Assembly (NCBI GenBank): GCA_944323705.1
Contig: CALUTM010000014.1
Coordinates: 1-39,336 of the forward strand
Source of the DNA: Candidatus Gastranaerophilales bacterium
GTDB lineage: Bacteria; Cyanobacteriota; Vampirovibrionia; Gastranaerophilales; Gastranaerophilaceae
DNA: 39,336 nucleotides
Reading direction: 5' to 3'
The first letter of the stretch is position 1; each line of letters begins with the position of its first letter. The translations under genes were made by a program, and so were the position numbers. The notes under the pieces are model-generated. The model was not told the origin of the DNA. It saw only the letters and a list, made by a program, of their open reading frames with translations, and searched no databases. This document shows, piece after piece, positions 8,572 to 17,651 of the stretch.

Positions 8572-9156
8572 ATGTATGAAAAATTAAACGATATCCGTCA
8601 GAAATGTCTTTCCTGTAACAAATGTCGTCTTGCAGAAACACGTACCAATATTGTGTTTGATGACGGGCTGCCGAATCCGAAGATGATGCTTATAGGTGAG
8701 GCTCCGGGGTTTTATGAAGATAAGGAAGGAAAACCGTTTGTCGGAAAGGCGGGACAGCTTTTGGACAAAATTTTTGCCTCGGTAGGCTTATCCCGTGAAA
8801 AGGATGTTTATATATGTAATACCGTGAAATGCCGTCCGCCGGAGAACAGAAATCCGCTCCCGGATGAGAAGGAAGCGTGTTGGGAATATTTGCAGGCACA
8901 AATAGATATAATACATCCCAAAATTATTCTGCTGTGCGGAAATGTTGCAGTACAATCTATTCTGGGTAATGTCGGAGGTATAACCAAAATAAGGGGCAAG
9001 TGGTTTGATGGCGGAGAGATTGTACATGGTGCCAAGCTTATGCCGATTTTTCACCCCTCATATCTTTTAAGAAATGATACCCGTGAAAAGGGTGGTCCAA
9101 AGTGGCTTATGTGGCAGGATATTCAGGAAATTAAACGCTACTTTGATAAACTCTGA
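8572..9156 (+). CDS. Uracil-DNA glycosylase, family 4 (iron-sulfur)
   Basis: This enzyme removes uracil from DNA to begin base-excision repair. Family 4 features are complete. The [4Fe-4S] cysteines are at 15, 18, 87 and 103, a spacing like that of the Thermus enzyme. GEAPGFYEDKEGKPFVGKAG forms the catalytic motif 1 (about residues 42-60), and FHPSYLLRN is the leucine-loop motif near 165. At 194 residues it is a normal length. It starts one base after the acyl-CoA ligase stop, which suggests translational coupling although the functions seem unrelated. Its end is only 3 bp from the convergent ribD end. Confidence 0.93.
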   Translation: MYEKLNDIRQKCLSCNKCRLAETRTNIVFDDGLPNPKMMLIGEAPGFYEDKEGKPFVGKAGQLLDKIFASVGLSREKDVYICNTVKCRPPENRNPLPDEKEACWEYLQAQIDIIHPKIILLCGNVAVQSILGNVGGITKIRGKWFDGGEIVHGAKLMPIFHPSYLLRNDTREKGGPKWLMWQDIQEIKRYFDKL

Positions 9157-9159
9157 AGA

Positions 9160-10170
9160 TTATTTTTGCAGAAGCCGCATTTTAAGAAGCATATCCGCAC
9201 CGATTTTCTTATATTCGTAGATATCAAGCTTAATGCAATCGGATATTTTACTTACATTATCTCCGTTGAAACAACTCAGTCCGTTGTTGTCGTTTAGAAG
9301 TTTTGGTGCTATAAACTGGTAAACTTCATCTGCTAAGCCTTCTTTGAGTATTGAGCCCGCTAAGGTCCCTCCGCATTCGACAAATACGGAATAAACCCCT
9401 CTGTTATAAAGTTCCGATAAAACTGCCCTGATATCAAGTCTGCCGTTTTTGACGGGTGTATTTTCTTTGGTTGCAACATAAATATTTCCCTGTTGAAATA
9501 TTTTTGCATTCTTATTGGTTCTCATATTTGTGTCCAATACACATTTGAATCTGTGTTCCATCGTCGGATTATCGGTAATTACAGTATTAGAGCTTGTCAG
9601 GATACAGTCAAACTCTTTTCTCATCCTATAGACCTCTGCTCGGGCTTGTGCGGATGTAATCCATTTTGAATCTCCGCTTGAGGTTGCAATTTTACCGTCA
9701 AGAGTGGAAGCAGTTTTCAGAACAACATAGGGGAGCTTTTGCGTCATATTTTTGATAAAAACACGATTTAAAAACTCGGCTTCATCGCTCAGGACAAAAT
9801 CAACCTGAATCTTTGCTTCTTTAAGTTTTGCAATCCCGTTGACCTTCGGATTTACGTCCTTCATTCCGATAACAACTCTTTTGGGTTTATGTTCTATAAC
9901 TAAATCAACGCAGGGCGGAGTCTTGCCAAAATGCGAGCATGGTTCCAGATTTACATATATGGTTCCGCCCTCTGCCTCATTATTTTTTAATTTTAGCAGA
10001 GCGTCACGTTCTGCGTGGTTTTTGCCGTATTTTTTATGGTAACCTTTTGATACTATGTTTCCATGCTTATCCAAAACAACGCATCCGACAAGAGGGTTCG
10101 GTGCTACTTTGCCTTTTCCGCGTTTTGCCAGTGCAAAACACATTCGCATGTACTTTTCATCCTGATTCAT
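9160..10170 (-). CDS. ribD: Bifunctional riboflavin deaminase/reductase
   Basis: RibD performs the deamination and then the ribosyl reduction of the pyrimidine intermediate in riboflavin synthesis. The N-terminal deaminase carries HAE (52-54) and PC...PC (Cys78 and Cys87), giving zinc ligands His52, Cys78 and Cys87 with catalytic Glu54. The C-terminal reductase begins near LPYVVLKTASTLDGKIAT (about residue 147). At 336 residues it is close to the usual 350-370. I placed the start at MNQDEKYM, where deaminase similarity begins. TATACT ends 6 nt before this ATG with no ribosome-binding site, so it looks leaderless. Other rib genes are not nearby. Confidence 0.93.
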   Translation of the reverse strand: MNQDEKYMRMCFALAKRGKGKVAPNPLVGCVVLDKHGNIVSKGYHKKYGKNHAERDALLKLKNNEAEGGTIYVNLEPCSHFGKTPPCVDLVIEHKPKRVVIGMKDVNPKVNGIAKLKEAKIQVDFVLSDEAEFLNRVFIKNMTQKLPYVVLKTASTLDGKIATSSGDSKWITSAQARAEVYRMRKEFDCILTSSNTVITDNPTMEHRFKCVLDTNMRTNKNAKIFQQGNIYVATKENTPVKNGRLDIRAVLSELYNRGVYSVFVECGGTLAGSILKEGLADEVYQFIAPKLLNDNNGLSCFNGDNVSKISDCIKLDIYEYKKIGADMLLKMRLLQK

Positions 10171-10176
10171 AATCTT

Positions 10177-10182
10177 AGTATA
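10177..10182 (-). promoter_or_regulatory. -10 element (TATACT) of ribD
   Basis: On the minus strand TATACT is followed by AAGATT and then the ribD ATG. The 6-nt gap places the expected start of transcription at the start codon. It is one of the leaderless-type promoters in this window. Confidence 0.5.
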
Positions 10183-10221
10183 ACGTAAATCAGATAAAAT
10201 ATGAATTATAAGGCGAAAACA

Positions 10222-10247
10222 AAAAAACAACTTCAAGGAGGTTTTTT
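10222..10247 (-). terminator. Possible weak A/T-rich terminator
   Basis: On the minus strand AAAAAAC and GTTTTTT can pair across a 12-nt loop, followed by T-rich sequence, downstream of the endonuclease IV-like gene. The stem is nearly all A-T, so its strength is doubtful. Confidence 0.25.
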
Positions 10248-10284
10248 GTCAAAATGAAATGTGCCTGCAATCGGCTTTCTTTTT

Positions 10285-11103
10285 TTACAAGTGCAGATAA
10301 CAATCCTTGAGAAGCTTTGCATCCTCTTCAATATTCGGGCTTTCGCAAACTACTGCTCCCTTTACGTTAAAAGCCTTGAACGCTTTTAATAAATCTTTGT
10401 AATTAAAATCCGATTCTTCAAGGTTAAGATGTTTTTTCTCTCCTTTAGCACCATATTCAATTCCTGCAACGTGTGCATGGAAATTATCCAGAGCATTTTG
10501 TCCGAGTTCGCTGCCTATTTTGTCAAATATTGCACAAAACTCGTCATAGGTATTGGAAATTCCGTTATATCGGGCATGCAAGTGGGAAAAGTCTACGCAG
10601 GGCAATACCGTTTCAAATTCTTTGGAAAGATTAACTATTTCCTCTAAATCGCCCCATTGTGTACCTTTACCCGTTGTTTCGGGTCTTATCCAAATCTTGT
10701 TTTTACTTTTTTCCAGTGCTTCAGTAATAATTTTTATCTGAGATTTGACCTGATTATAAACTAAATCTTTGCTCATTCCCATATAATATGCCGCATGAAA
10801 CGTTATGCTGTATCCGCCGAGTTCATTCGCGACTTGTGCAGTTTCAATAATTCTTTGGACACTTGCTTCAACTTTGTCCTCTTCTTTAGAATTCAAATTT
10901 ACATAAAACGGTGCATGAGCCGTAATGACTTTTTTTGATGTACTTACTGCTTCACGGCTTTTATCGCTTATTCTTACTCCTCTTACAAATTCAAGTTCAA
11001 GCCCGTCGAGTCCCATATCGTCAAGAACGGCAAACCCCTCTTCATATCCTTTGTTTCCTGCTCTTAACGGTATACCTGCGGTTAAAAAATTTAACTTTTC
11101 CAC
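10285..11103 (-). CDS. Endonuclease IV-like TIM-barrel protein (AP endonuclease family 2)
   Basis: A 272-residue xylose-isomerase-like TIM barrel close to endonuclease IV, a zinc-dependent AP endonuclease of base-excision repair. Candidate metal ligands are His63 (TAHAPFY), His103 (TFHAAYY), Glu142 (RPETTG), Asp171 and His174 (CVDFSH), His209/His211 (NFHAHVAG) and Glu254 (VVCESP), a pattern matching the three-metal site. It is slightly shorter than E. coli Nfo and resembles archaeal-type Nfo-like proteins. The start is GTG, supported by GAGG about 10 nt upstream. A sugar isomerase or epimerase of the same fold is less likely but possible. Confidence 0.75.
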   Translation of the reverse strand: MEKLNFLTAGIPLRAGNKGYEEGFAVLDDMGLDGLELEFVRGVRISDKSREAVSTSKKVITAHAPFYVNLNSKEEDKVEASVQRIIETAQVANELGGYSITFHAAYYMGMSKDLVYNQVKSQIKIITEALEKSKNKIWIRPETTGKGTQWGDLEEIVNLSKEFETVLPCVDFSHLHARYNGISNTYDEFCAIFDKIGSELGQNALDNFHAHVAGIEYGAKGEKKHLNLEESDFNYKDLLKAFKAFNVKGAVVCESPNIEEDAKLLKDCYLHL

Positions 11104-11210
11104 TTAATTTATCCTCACCGATATTTTTCCTTTGGGGCTGATTGATATGTTTTAATCCGATTTGTATTTATACATAATGTCAGCCGACCAATTTTTTACG
11201 TACGTAGTAC

Positions 11211-12152
11211 CTATTTGAATTCTTCTCCGATTTTCGGATTAACAATCCTGATGAAATCTTTGCTGTCCCCCATAAAGAAGCTGCCAAACTGCATTACTGT
11301 CGGGACAACCAGACCTTTTGATGTTGCGATAAAAAACTTGTCATCCTCGATTTTTGCGACCGTACCTGCGGGGTGAGGCACACAGAAGGCGTCCGATGCG
11401 ACTTCAACTTTCATAATCTTCATCATATTCCCTCTGAAAGTGGTACTTGCAAGGATAAAGGGATTTAGTGCCCTGACAAATCTCTCGATTTCTTCAGCGG
11501 TTTTGTTGTAATTGATAAACAATTCCCTGTCACTGAGCCCTTTTCCCGACACAAATTCTCCTACAGGCTGCTTAATTCTCGGAAGCGGCTGGTTTTCATA
11601 CGCTCTTAAGACTTGAAGCAAAAGCTCTATACCTAATACGTTCAACTCATTGAATAAGGTCCCCATGGTTGCTTTAGAATGAATGTGATACGGTTTTTGT
11701 GCAATTATGTCCCCCGTATCGAAACTTTCATCCATAAAATGTATGGTAACCCCGGTTTCCGTTTCGCCGTTTATTAATACCCGCGAATACGGATTTCCGC
11801 CTCTGTATTTGGGAAGCATCGACGGATGAACGTTAATAAACCCGTCCTTTGTAGCTTCAAGAAGTATTCTGGGTATCTTATAATTAAACGAACAAACAAC
11901 CGCCGCATCAACATCAAGAGCTCTGATTGTTTCAATCAGCTGCGGCTCGTCCAATTCGTCATAATCAACATAATTAAGTCTCCTTGAGAGTACGAAATTT
12001 TTGAAATCAAAATACATGTTATGGTCTTTTTTAGGACCGAGAACCCCGACTATATTAACGCCCGCCATCAATAAACCGTCAAGACCGATGTATGCCATAT
12101 CAGGTATACCGACAAAAAGTATTCTTTTTTTAAACAGAGTTCTGTTAAACAT
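11211..12152 (-). CDS. Formyltransferase family protein (Fmt-like)
   Basis: A 313-residue protein of the folate-dependent formyltransferase fold. The catalytic triad Asn107-His109-Asp145 is intact in INVHPSMLPKYRGG and FDTGDI. A C-terminal domain of about 100 residues resembles the Fmt/ArnA C-terminal domain. The usual Fmt segment RGAAPIQRA is replaced by RGGNPYSRV, so it may not be the initiator-tRNA formyltransferase. A sugar-amine or other N-formyltransferase is possible. It overlaps the upstream C_GCAxxG_C_C gene by 8 nt. Assignment to the superfamily is secure; the substrate is not. Confidence 0.75.
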   Translation of the reverse strand: MFNRTLFKKRILFVGIPDMAYIGLDGLLMAGVNIVGVLGPKKDHNMYFDFKNFVLSRRLNYVDYDELDEPQLIETIRALDVDAAVVCSFNYKIPRILLEATKDGFINVHPSMLPKYRGGNPYSRVLINGETETGVTIHFMDESFDTGDIIAQKPYHIHSKATMGTLFNELNVLGIELLLQVLRAYENQPLPRIKQPVGEFVSGKGLSDRELFINYNKTAEEIERFVRALNPFILASTTFRGNMMKIMKVEVASDAFCVPHPAGTVAKIEDDKFFIATSKGLVVPTVMQFGSFFMGDSKDFIRIVNPKIGEEFK

Positions 12153-12519
12153 TAACCTTAACCATTTCTTCCAGAATTTTAGAGCAGTCTTGGACCATAT
12201 TTGTGCAATGTGCTTTCCTTTCGGGGGAAGCCATGTCCATTCCTCTTGTTAATACGCGGCAACAGGTTGCCTTATGTTTTTCCGTAAATTTTTTTACAAA
12301 CTCTCTTGCGGCAGCTCTTCCGTTTTGACGTCCTACAATATAGCCGAGTACTATTTGAGAGCCTGCCAGTGCTCCGCAAAGGCAGCCTGAGCCCATACCG
12401 CCCGAAAAGGGTGTTGCAACGGAAAGCAGACTTTCGGGGACTAATCCTTTTTCAACAGCCTCCATTATGATACTTTCCGAACAAGAATATCCTTGATTAA
12501 AATACTCTGCTGCTTTCAT
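12145..12519 (-). CDS. C_GCAxxG_C_C family putative redox protein
   Basis: A 124-residue protein with the cysteine pattern of the C_GCAxxG_C_C family, which is thought to be redox-active, but has no defined reaction. Cysteines occur at 13 (GYSCSES), 46 and 48 (GCLCGALAG), in the pair KATCCRV, and in KAHCTNMVQDC. It has a TGA-TATAAT extended -10 at 12541-12549 on the minus strand and AGAGGA as ribosome-binding site in a short leader. It is followed, with 8 nt overlap, by the formyltransferase gene. It starts 35 bp after the end of nuoN and could also receive read-through from the nuo operon. Confidence 0.8.
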   Translation of the reverse strand: MKAAEYFNQGYSCSESIIMEAVEKGLVPESLLSVATPFSGGMGSGCLCGALAGSQIVLGYIVGRQNGRAAAREFVKKFTEKHKATCCRVLTRGMDMASPERKAHCTNMVQDCSKILEEMVKVNV

Positions 12520-12540
12520 CTCAATAAATCCTCTTATCTG

Positions 12541-12549
12541 ATTATATCA
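12541..12549 (-). promoter_or_regulatory. Extended -10 promoter (TGA TATAAT) of the C_GCAxxG_C_C gene
   Basis: The consensus -10 with TGA in front lies in the 35-bp gap after nuoN. It leaves a leader of about 15 nt that contains AGAGGA before the ATG. Confidence 0.5.
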
Positions 12550-12554
12550 TAGTT

Positions 12555-13988
12555 TTATATATTATACGCAATAAATCTGCAAAGCTCAATAAACCTTTCG
12601 GGATAAACCCCGATAATTAGCGTAACAAGAACGGTTACAATCAGTACAAACTTGAGAGAAAATACCGGCTTTAAAGCCGGGACAGGGGTATTTTTGTCAC
12701 ACTCTTTAAAAAGTGGAAAGAGAATTTTTAAATAATAATAAAGTGCAGCAACCGTCAGAATTAACAGGGCAAGCAGAAACGGAATAAATATAAGCCCCGA
12801 ATTTGCAATTGCCGTAAACAGGTATATTTTTGCAATAAATCCCGAAGTTATCGGAATTCCTGCAAGTGCCAAAACCGAGACGGCATAAGCCCCGACAAGC
12901 CCCGGATTTTTATAAAACATGCCTTTAAAATCATCCACTCCCACAGGATTATTGTCCCCGTAAATGTTTAGGAACGTAAATACCGAAATATTCATAAACA
13001 CATAACAGATGAGGTAAAAAATAACCGTCGATAAATTGTACACGGAAACAAGTCCCGCCGCAAGAAGTGCATACGAAGCATTTGCAGACGCCGAACAGGC
13101 AAAAATTACTTTTACGTTCTTTTCTCGTATTGCGTATGTATTAGCCCACAGTGCAGTGACCAAGCTTATTATTGCAATAACAAAAGTAAGTTCAAAACTG
13201 TTACTTAAAGGGAAAACCAACAGTCTGCATAAAATTCCGAATACCGCAAGTTTGGGTATGGTGGATAAAAACGCCAATATTGAGCTTTCAGTCCCCTTAT
13301 AAACGTCTATTATCCAATTGGCAAAAGGAAATACCGCCAATTTGGATATAATACCCAAAACTATCATAACCGCAGAGATGGAATACATAAGTGAAGAATC
13401 CGTATTTGCAACAATCTCATAAATTTCGGACAAATTGAGGGAGCCCGTTATTCCGTATAGATAAGAAACTCCAAAAAGAAATACACCCGTAGAAATTGCC
13501 GAAGTAAGAAGATATTTGAAACAAGCCTCTTTTGAATAATATCCTCTCGCTGAGGCAATTAAAAAGTACGTTGAAAAACTCAAAAGTTCTATTGAGACAA
13601 AAAGTGTTATAAAATCATTTGCCGATACAATGTTTAAGGCAGCAAAAACAGCGGTTAAAAGAATTGCATGAAAGGTGTACGCATTTCTTTTAAACGTTTT
13701 AACAAGATTTCTTGTAATCAAAGCAACAAAAAATCCGCAAACAAGAATGACGAAATCAAACAGCAAGGTATAACTGTCGGACATAATGGAATTTTTAAGT
13801 GCAAAATATTGCGGCTCCGTCTGTACCGTGGAAAGAAGTACTATGCTCAATGCAATTCCCACAACAGATACAAGCCTTGCATATCTGTATAATCTCGGTG
13901 ACAAAACCATTGATAAAATTAATTGAAGGATTATAAACCCTCCCAGGCACATGTGCGGTAATAAAATATTAAAAATATCATTAAGCAT
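12555..13988 (-). CDS. nuoN: Complex I membrane subunit N
   Basis: NuoN is one of the three antiporter-like proton-channel subunits of complex I. The 477-residue protein is almost wholly hydrophobic, with about 14 predicted membrane helices. It carries the Proton_antipo_M core, including the Lys-containing helix around SKLAVFPFANWIIDVYKG and ACSASANASYALLAAG. It is the last gene of the eleven-gene nuo operon and starts 43 bp after nuoM. No terminator is evident in the 35 bp after it. Confidence 0.95.
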   Translation of the reverse strand: MLNDIFNILLPHMCLGGFIILQLILSMVLSPRLYRYARLVSVVGIALSIVLLSTVQTEPQYFALKNSIMSDSYTLLFDFVILVCGFFVALITRNLVKTFKRNAYTFHAILLTAVFAALNIVSANDFITLFVSIELLSFSTYFLIASARGYYSKEACFKYLLTSAISTGVFLFGVSYLYGITGSLNLSEIYEIVANTDSSLMYSISAVMIVLGIISKLAVFPFANWIIDVYKGTESSILAFLSTIPKLAVFGILCRLLVFPLSNSFELTFVIAIISLVTALWANTYAIREKNVKVIFACSASANASYALLAAGLVSVYNLSTVIFYLICYVFMNISVFTFLNIYGDNNPVGVDDFKGMFYKNPGLVGAYAVSVLALAGIPITSGFIAKIYLFTAIANSGLIFIPFLLALLILTVAALYYYLKILFPLFKECDKNTPVPALKPVFSLKFVLIVTVLVTLIIGVYPERFIELCRFIAYNI

Positions 13989-14031
13989 CTTAAAATTCCC
14001 TTACTGTGTTATTTCAAACTTCCTTGCATTC

Positions 14032-15516
14032 TTAATTAACCATTCCCAAAATTGTATCGGGGAATAATCCGAATATGACCAACCCCGCCAACACCGATGC
14101 AAGTACGAGGAATTCATGTACGGATATATCATTAATCTTTTCGCAATCCGTTTCTCCAAAGAATCCCCTGTGCAGAAATTTCAGCATATAGCATGAACTC
14201 AATATCAAGAGTGGAAGTGAGAATACGGAGGCGAGTTTCAATACGTCGGACAAGTCCGAACTCATTGCCCCAATCATTGTCAGAATTTCACTTACAAAAG
14301 GTGCAAATGCGGGTATACCGATTGAAGCAAAAACAATTAATGCCGCAAACCCGAACAGTCTCGGCATTACCGAGGCAATTCCCGATAAGGTATTGATATC
14401 ACGGGTTTTAAATCTGAGATAGACAATTCCCGTAATCATAAACAAGCCGCAGGTAACAAGTCCGTGTGCAACCATGTGAAAAACCGAAGCAGAAAATCCG
14501 ATTTTATTGAAAGCACACAGTCCGAGCAGAATAAGCCCCATATTGGAAATGCTTGAATATGCCACTATTCTTTTAATATCCGTTTGGGCATAAGCAACAA
14601 ATGCGGTGTATATTATATTCACAATTGCAAAGACAGCCAAAATCGGGGCGATTGTGCCGAATGAATCCGGCAGTGTTTGATAATTAAACCGATATATTCC
14701 GTAAGCCCCTGTTTTCAACAAAATTCCCGCAAGAACCATGCTGACGGGTGTAGGTGCATTGGTATGTGCATCGGGAAGCCAAGTATGCAGCGGAATTATC
14801 GGCAATTTTACGCCAAAACCGATTAAAAGGCAAACTGCAATAAGGTTCTGGATATATTCGGGAATTGAAGAGTCAATTATATCGCCGAAACTTGCGGATA
14901 AAATTCCGTTTGAAACAAAGTTGTAATAATGCAGGAGCAATATTCCCAAAAGCATAATCATACTGCCTAAAAATGTGAATAATACAAACTTTACGGCAGA
15001 ATTCTTAGCCTCTTCTTCTTGTTCGGGCGGGCATTCCCTCCATTTATTCCCGATTAAGAAGTATGCGGGAATTAACTCCAACTCCCAGAACAGGAAGAAA
15101 ACAAACATATCTCCCGCGGTAAATATTCCCAAAATTGCCGACATCAGCAGAAGAAGCATTGAATAGTAAAATTTGTGGCTTCTTCTTATATTAAGTTTGC
15201 TTGCAAAAGATGCTAACATAAAAACAAACGACGTCAGCACGGTAAGAATCATGGAGACCGCATCAATTCTGAAAATAAATTTTACGCCGAGAGCCTGTAC
15301 CCAATCAAGCCCGAAAAAGTGAATTTCGCTTATATACGGATTTGCCTTATCAAAACAGGCAAGCATTAATAAGGTATATAGGAAATGAAATACAAAAACA
15401 CCCTTAGCAAAGCGTCTTACTACGATTTCGTTTCTCGTAAAAAGCGGTGATATTAACAAAACAGATATCACAAGCGGCATAAATATTAAAAACGGTATTG
15501 ACAAAAAGATATCCAT
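14032..15516 (-). CDS. nuoM: Complex I membrane subunit M
   Basis: NuoM is the second antiporter-like subunit of the membrane arm. The 494-residue protein contains the key glutamate region FFLFWELELIPAYFLIG (about residues 136-152), the channel segment KLPIIPLHTWLPDAHTNAPT and AYSSISNMGLILLG, all typical. AAAGGAG stands directly before the ATG. It follows nuoL by 9 bp. The stretch WRECPPEQEEEAKNSAVKF fits the usual loop before TM6. Confidence 0.97.
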   Translation of the reverse strand: MDIFLSIPFLIFMPLVISVLLISPLFTRNEIVVRRFAKGVFVFHFLYTLLMLACFDKANPYISEIHFFGLDWVQALGVKFIFRIDAVSMILTVLTSFVFMLASFASKLNIRRSHKFYYSMLLLLMSAILGIFTAGDMFVFFLFWELELIPAYFLIGNKWRECPPEQEEEAKNSAVKFVLFTFLGSMIMLLGILLLHYYNFVSNGILSASFGDIIDSSIPEYIQNLIAVCLLIGFGVKLPIIPLHTWLPDAHTNAPTPVSMVLAGILLKTGAYGIYRFNYQTLPDSFGTIAPILAVFAIVNIIYTAFVAYAQTDIKRIVAYSSISNMGLILLGLCAFNKIGFSASVFHMVAHGLVTCGLFMITGIVYLRFKTRDINTLSGIASVMPRLFGFAALIVFASIGIPAFAPFVSEILTMIGAMSSDLSDVLKLASVFSLPLLILSSCYMLKFLHRGFFGETDCEKINDISVHEFLVLASVLAGLVIFGLFPDTILGMVN

Positions 15517-15525
15517 AACTCTCCT

Positions 15526-17346
15526 TTAATTATATTGACTTAATATTATTGTATAACCAAGTATTATAAAGCTTATTACAGCCGTAACCAGAATGAACGC
15601 GTACGCATTGTACGTTTGAACATTTTTGCTTTGCAGTATGGAATCCGCTTCCGAAAGTTTTTTCACTGCGGATGCGGTAATACTGACGGTTTTGTTTAAG
15701 ATATTTTTTTCCACAAAATTGACAATCCCGACCCCGGTTCTTGCACAAACTTTTACGGGTTTATAATTACCCAAAATTTTTAAGTCCGTAAAATTACAAG
15801 CGGCGGCAACTTTTTCGTAACAAGCAGTAAAGACGTTATTATAGAGCTTTTCCAACAGACGGGGCGGAGCAATCATTTTTGTGAGCCAATTTTTTGTGTA
15901 CATAAGATAAACCGTAACCCAGCCTGCCAACGCTATCCAAAAAGGTTCGGCAATCTTGTACGATACATGTTTTTTTATAAAGAAATAAAAAATTATATCC
16001 GCTATAAATAATGCCGCAATCGGTAAGAATTTTGCATACTCCGTTTTATTTTCCAACTTTTCTTCACCGAGCATAACAATCGCAATTCTTATAATGTAAA
16101 AAGCACTCAGGAAAGATATTATGCAGAATATTACTCCCCAAATTCCGTGCAGCGAAGAAAATAAATACTCTTTTGCAACCAAACCCGAAAAAATTATTCC
16201 CGAAAGGCTTAACCCGCCGAGCAGGAACGTAATAAATCCGACATAACTGTTTTTTACTCCTAAAGCTAAAAACAACATTGACTTAATAAAGGCATGAGCA
16301 ACCAGAAGGAGTATTGCTGCTCTAATATTTAATCCTCCTGCTGCAAGGAACATGAGTCCCAGATTCGCGGAGGTCGAATATGCAAGAACTTTTTTGGGAT
16401 GTGTCTCAAGCGAAGCAAGAATTGAACAGATAAGTGCCGTAAAAATTCCGACTCCCGCAATAATTTTCAGGAGATTTTCCTCCAAAGAAAAGAAAGGTAA
16501 AAGTCTGACAATCAGATATACCCCTGCAACCACCATTGTGGCGGAATGTAAAAGTGCACTGACCGGAAGCTTTGCCTCCATTGCATCTTGCAGCCATGTG
16601 TAAAAAGGAAATTGTGCCGATTTAACAAATCCGCCAATCATAAATAAGATACAAACAGTGCAGAATAAAGGTGTCGAAGTGTAAGCGTAGAGAAGCGTTG
16701 ATATTGCGTTCATATCTTCAAACGATAAACCTGCAAAAGAAAGATTTCCCGCATAATTGTACATAAAATACGAGGTCATGATAATTCCCGCAAGCAAAGC
16801 GGTATCACCAACCCTGTTCATTATAAGCACGCGTCTTGAAGCTTCGGACTTATCCCTGTTTTTATAATCAAATCCTATAAGAAGGTATGATAACACTCCG
16901 ACTAATTCCCAAAAAGCGTACATTTGAAACAGATTAGCACTGAATAAAAGTCCCGCCATTGAAAAGTTAAACATATTCAGATATGCAAAGAATCTGTAAT
17001 TTTTAGGTTCATTTTTCATGTATGAAATTGCAAAAGCCTGTACCAAAAAACTTATTACAAACAGTGCAAGTGCGATGATAAGAGACAATTTGTCAATGTG
17101 GAGTCCGAAAGTTATAATAAAGTCATTTATTTTTATAAACGGAAAACTCTGCTCAATCGGTCCGTTCAACTTAAGCAAACTGACCGAACAGAGCAATGCT
17201 CCGAGAAAAGAGGACAAAAGCGTCAGTGTATAAATAATCCTCTTATTAACGTATACGGAAAAAAATCTTCCGCCCATTATTATCAAAAAAATCCAAAGCG
17301 GTAAAAGAAGTATCAAATATATGTTGTCCAAAATCAAATCAGTCAT
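15526..17346 (-). CDS. nuoL: Complex I membrane subunit L
   Basis: NuoL is the distal antiporter-like subunit with the long lateral helix. The 606-residue protein shows YAFWELVGVLSYLLIGF, SAQFPFYTWLQDAMEAKLPV and LLHSATMVVAGVYLIVR, which are diagnostic, and a C-terminal extension that can form the lateral helix. A GGGGAGA ribosome-binding site precedes the start. It lies 11 bp after nuoK and 9 bp before nuoM. Confidence 0.97.
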   Translation of the reverse strand: MTDLILDNIYLILLLPLWIFLIIMGGRFFSVYVNKRIIYTLTLLSSFLGALLCSVSLLKLNGPIEQSFPFIKINDFIITFGLHIDKLSLIIALALFVISFLVQAFAISYMKNEPKNYRFFAYLNMFNFSMAGLLFSANLFQMYAFWELVGVLSYLLIGFDYKNRDKSEASRRVLIMNRVGDTALLAGIIMTSYFMYNYAGNLSFAGLSFEDMNAISTLLYAYTSTPLFCTVCILFMIGGFVKSAQFPFYTWLQDAMEAKLPVSALLHSATMVVAGVYLIVRLLPFFSLEENLLKIIAGVGIFTALICSILASLETHPKKVLAYSTSANLGLMFLAAGGLNIRAAILLLVAHAFIKSMLFLALGVKNSYVGFITFLLGGLSLSGIIFSGLVAKEYLFSSLHGIWGVIFCIISFLSAFYIIRIAIVMLGEEKLENKTEYAKFLPIAALFIADIIFYFFIKKHVSYKIAEPFWIALAGWVTVYLMYTKNWLTKMIAPPRLLEKLYNNVFTACYEKVAAACNFTDLKILGNYKPVKVCARTGVGIVNFVEKNILNKTVSITASAVKKLSEADSILQSKNVQTYNAYAFILVTAVISFIILGYTIILSQYN

Positions 17347-17357
17347 TTACTTCTCCC

Positions 17358-17651
17358 CTACAAATCAGTGTATTTTTCAATATTATCGCTCTCTTTTTTC
17401 TTGTACATAAGATAAAAAATATAAAGAGCAACTGCAAGCTCTACCGCCCCGAGTCCGACATAAAACAGTGCCGCAATGAACCCGTTAAATTCGATATTGT
17501 CGCAAAAAGCCGCAAAAGTTACGAAATTAATGTTAACACCGAGAATCATAAACTCAATCGAGATTAATACCTTGATAACATTCTTGAGCAAAACTGAACC
17601 CAAAAGTCCGATTAAAAATAATAACAATCCTATAAACAGATAACTATACAT
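17358..17651 (-). CDS. nuoK: Complex I membrane subunit K
   Basis: NuoK is a small three-helix subunit with conserved membrane glutamates that relay coupling along the membrane arm. I placed the start at MYSYLFIG, giving 97 residues, the usual length. GGGAGA lies just upstream, and the longer in-frame reading would add 40 residues lying wholly inside nuoJ. The motifs LISIEFMILGVNINF and GLGAVELAVALYIFY are characteristic. Its first 8 nt overlap the end of nuoJ. Confidence 0.95.
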   Translation of the reverse strand: MYSYLFIGLLLFLIGLLGSVLLKNVIKVLISIEFMILGVNINFVTFAAFCDNIEFNGFIAALFYVGLGAVELAVALYIFYLMYKKKESDNIEKYTDL

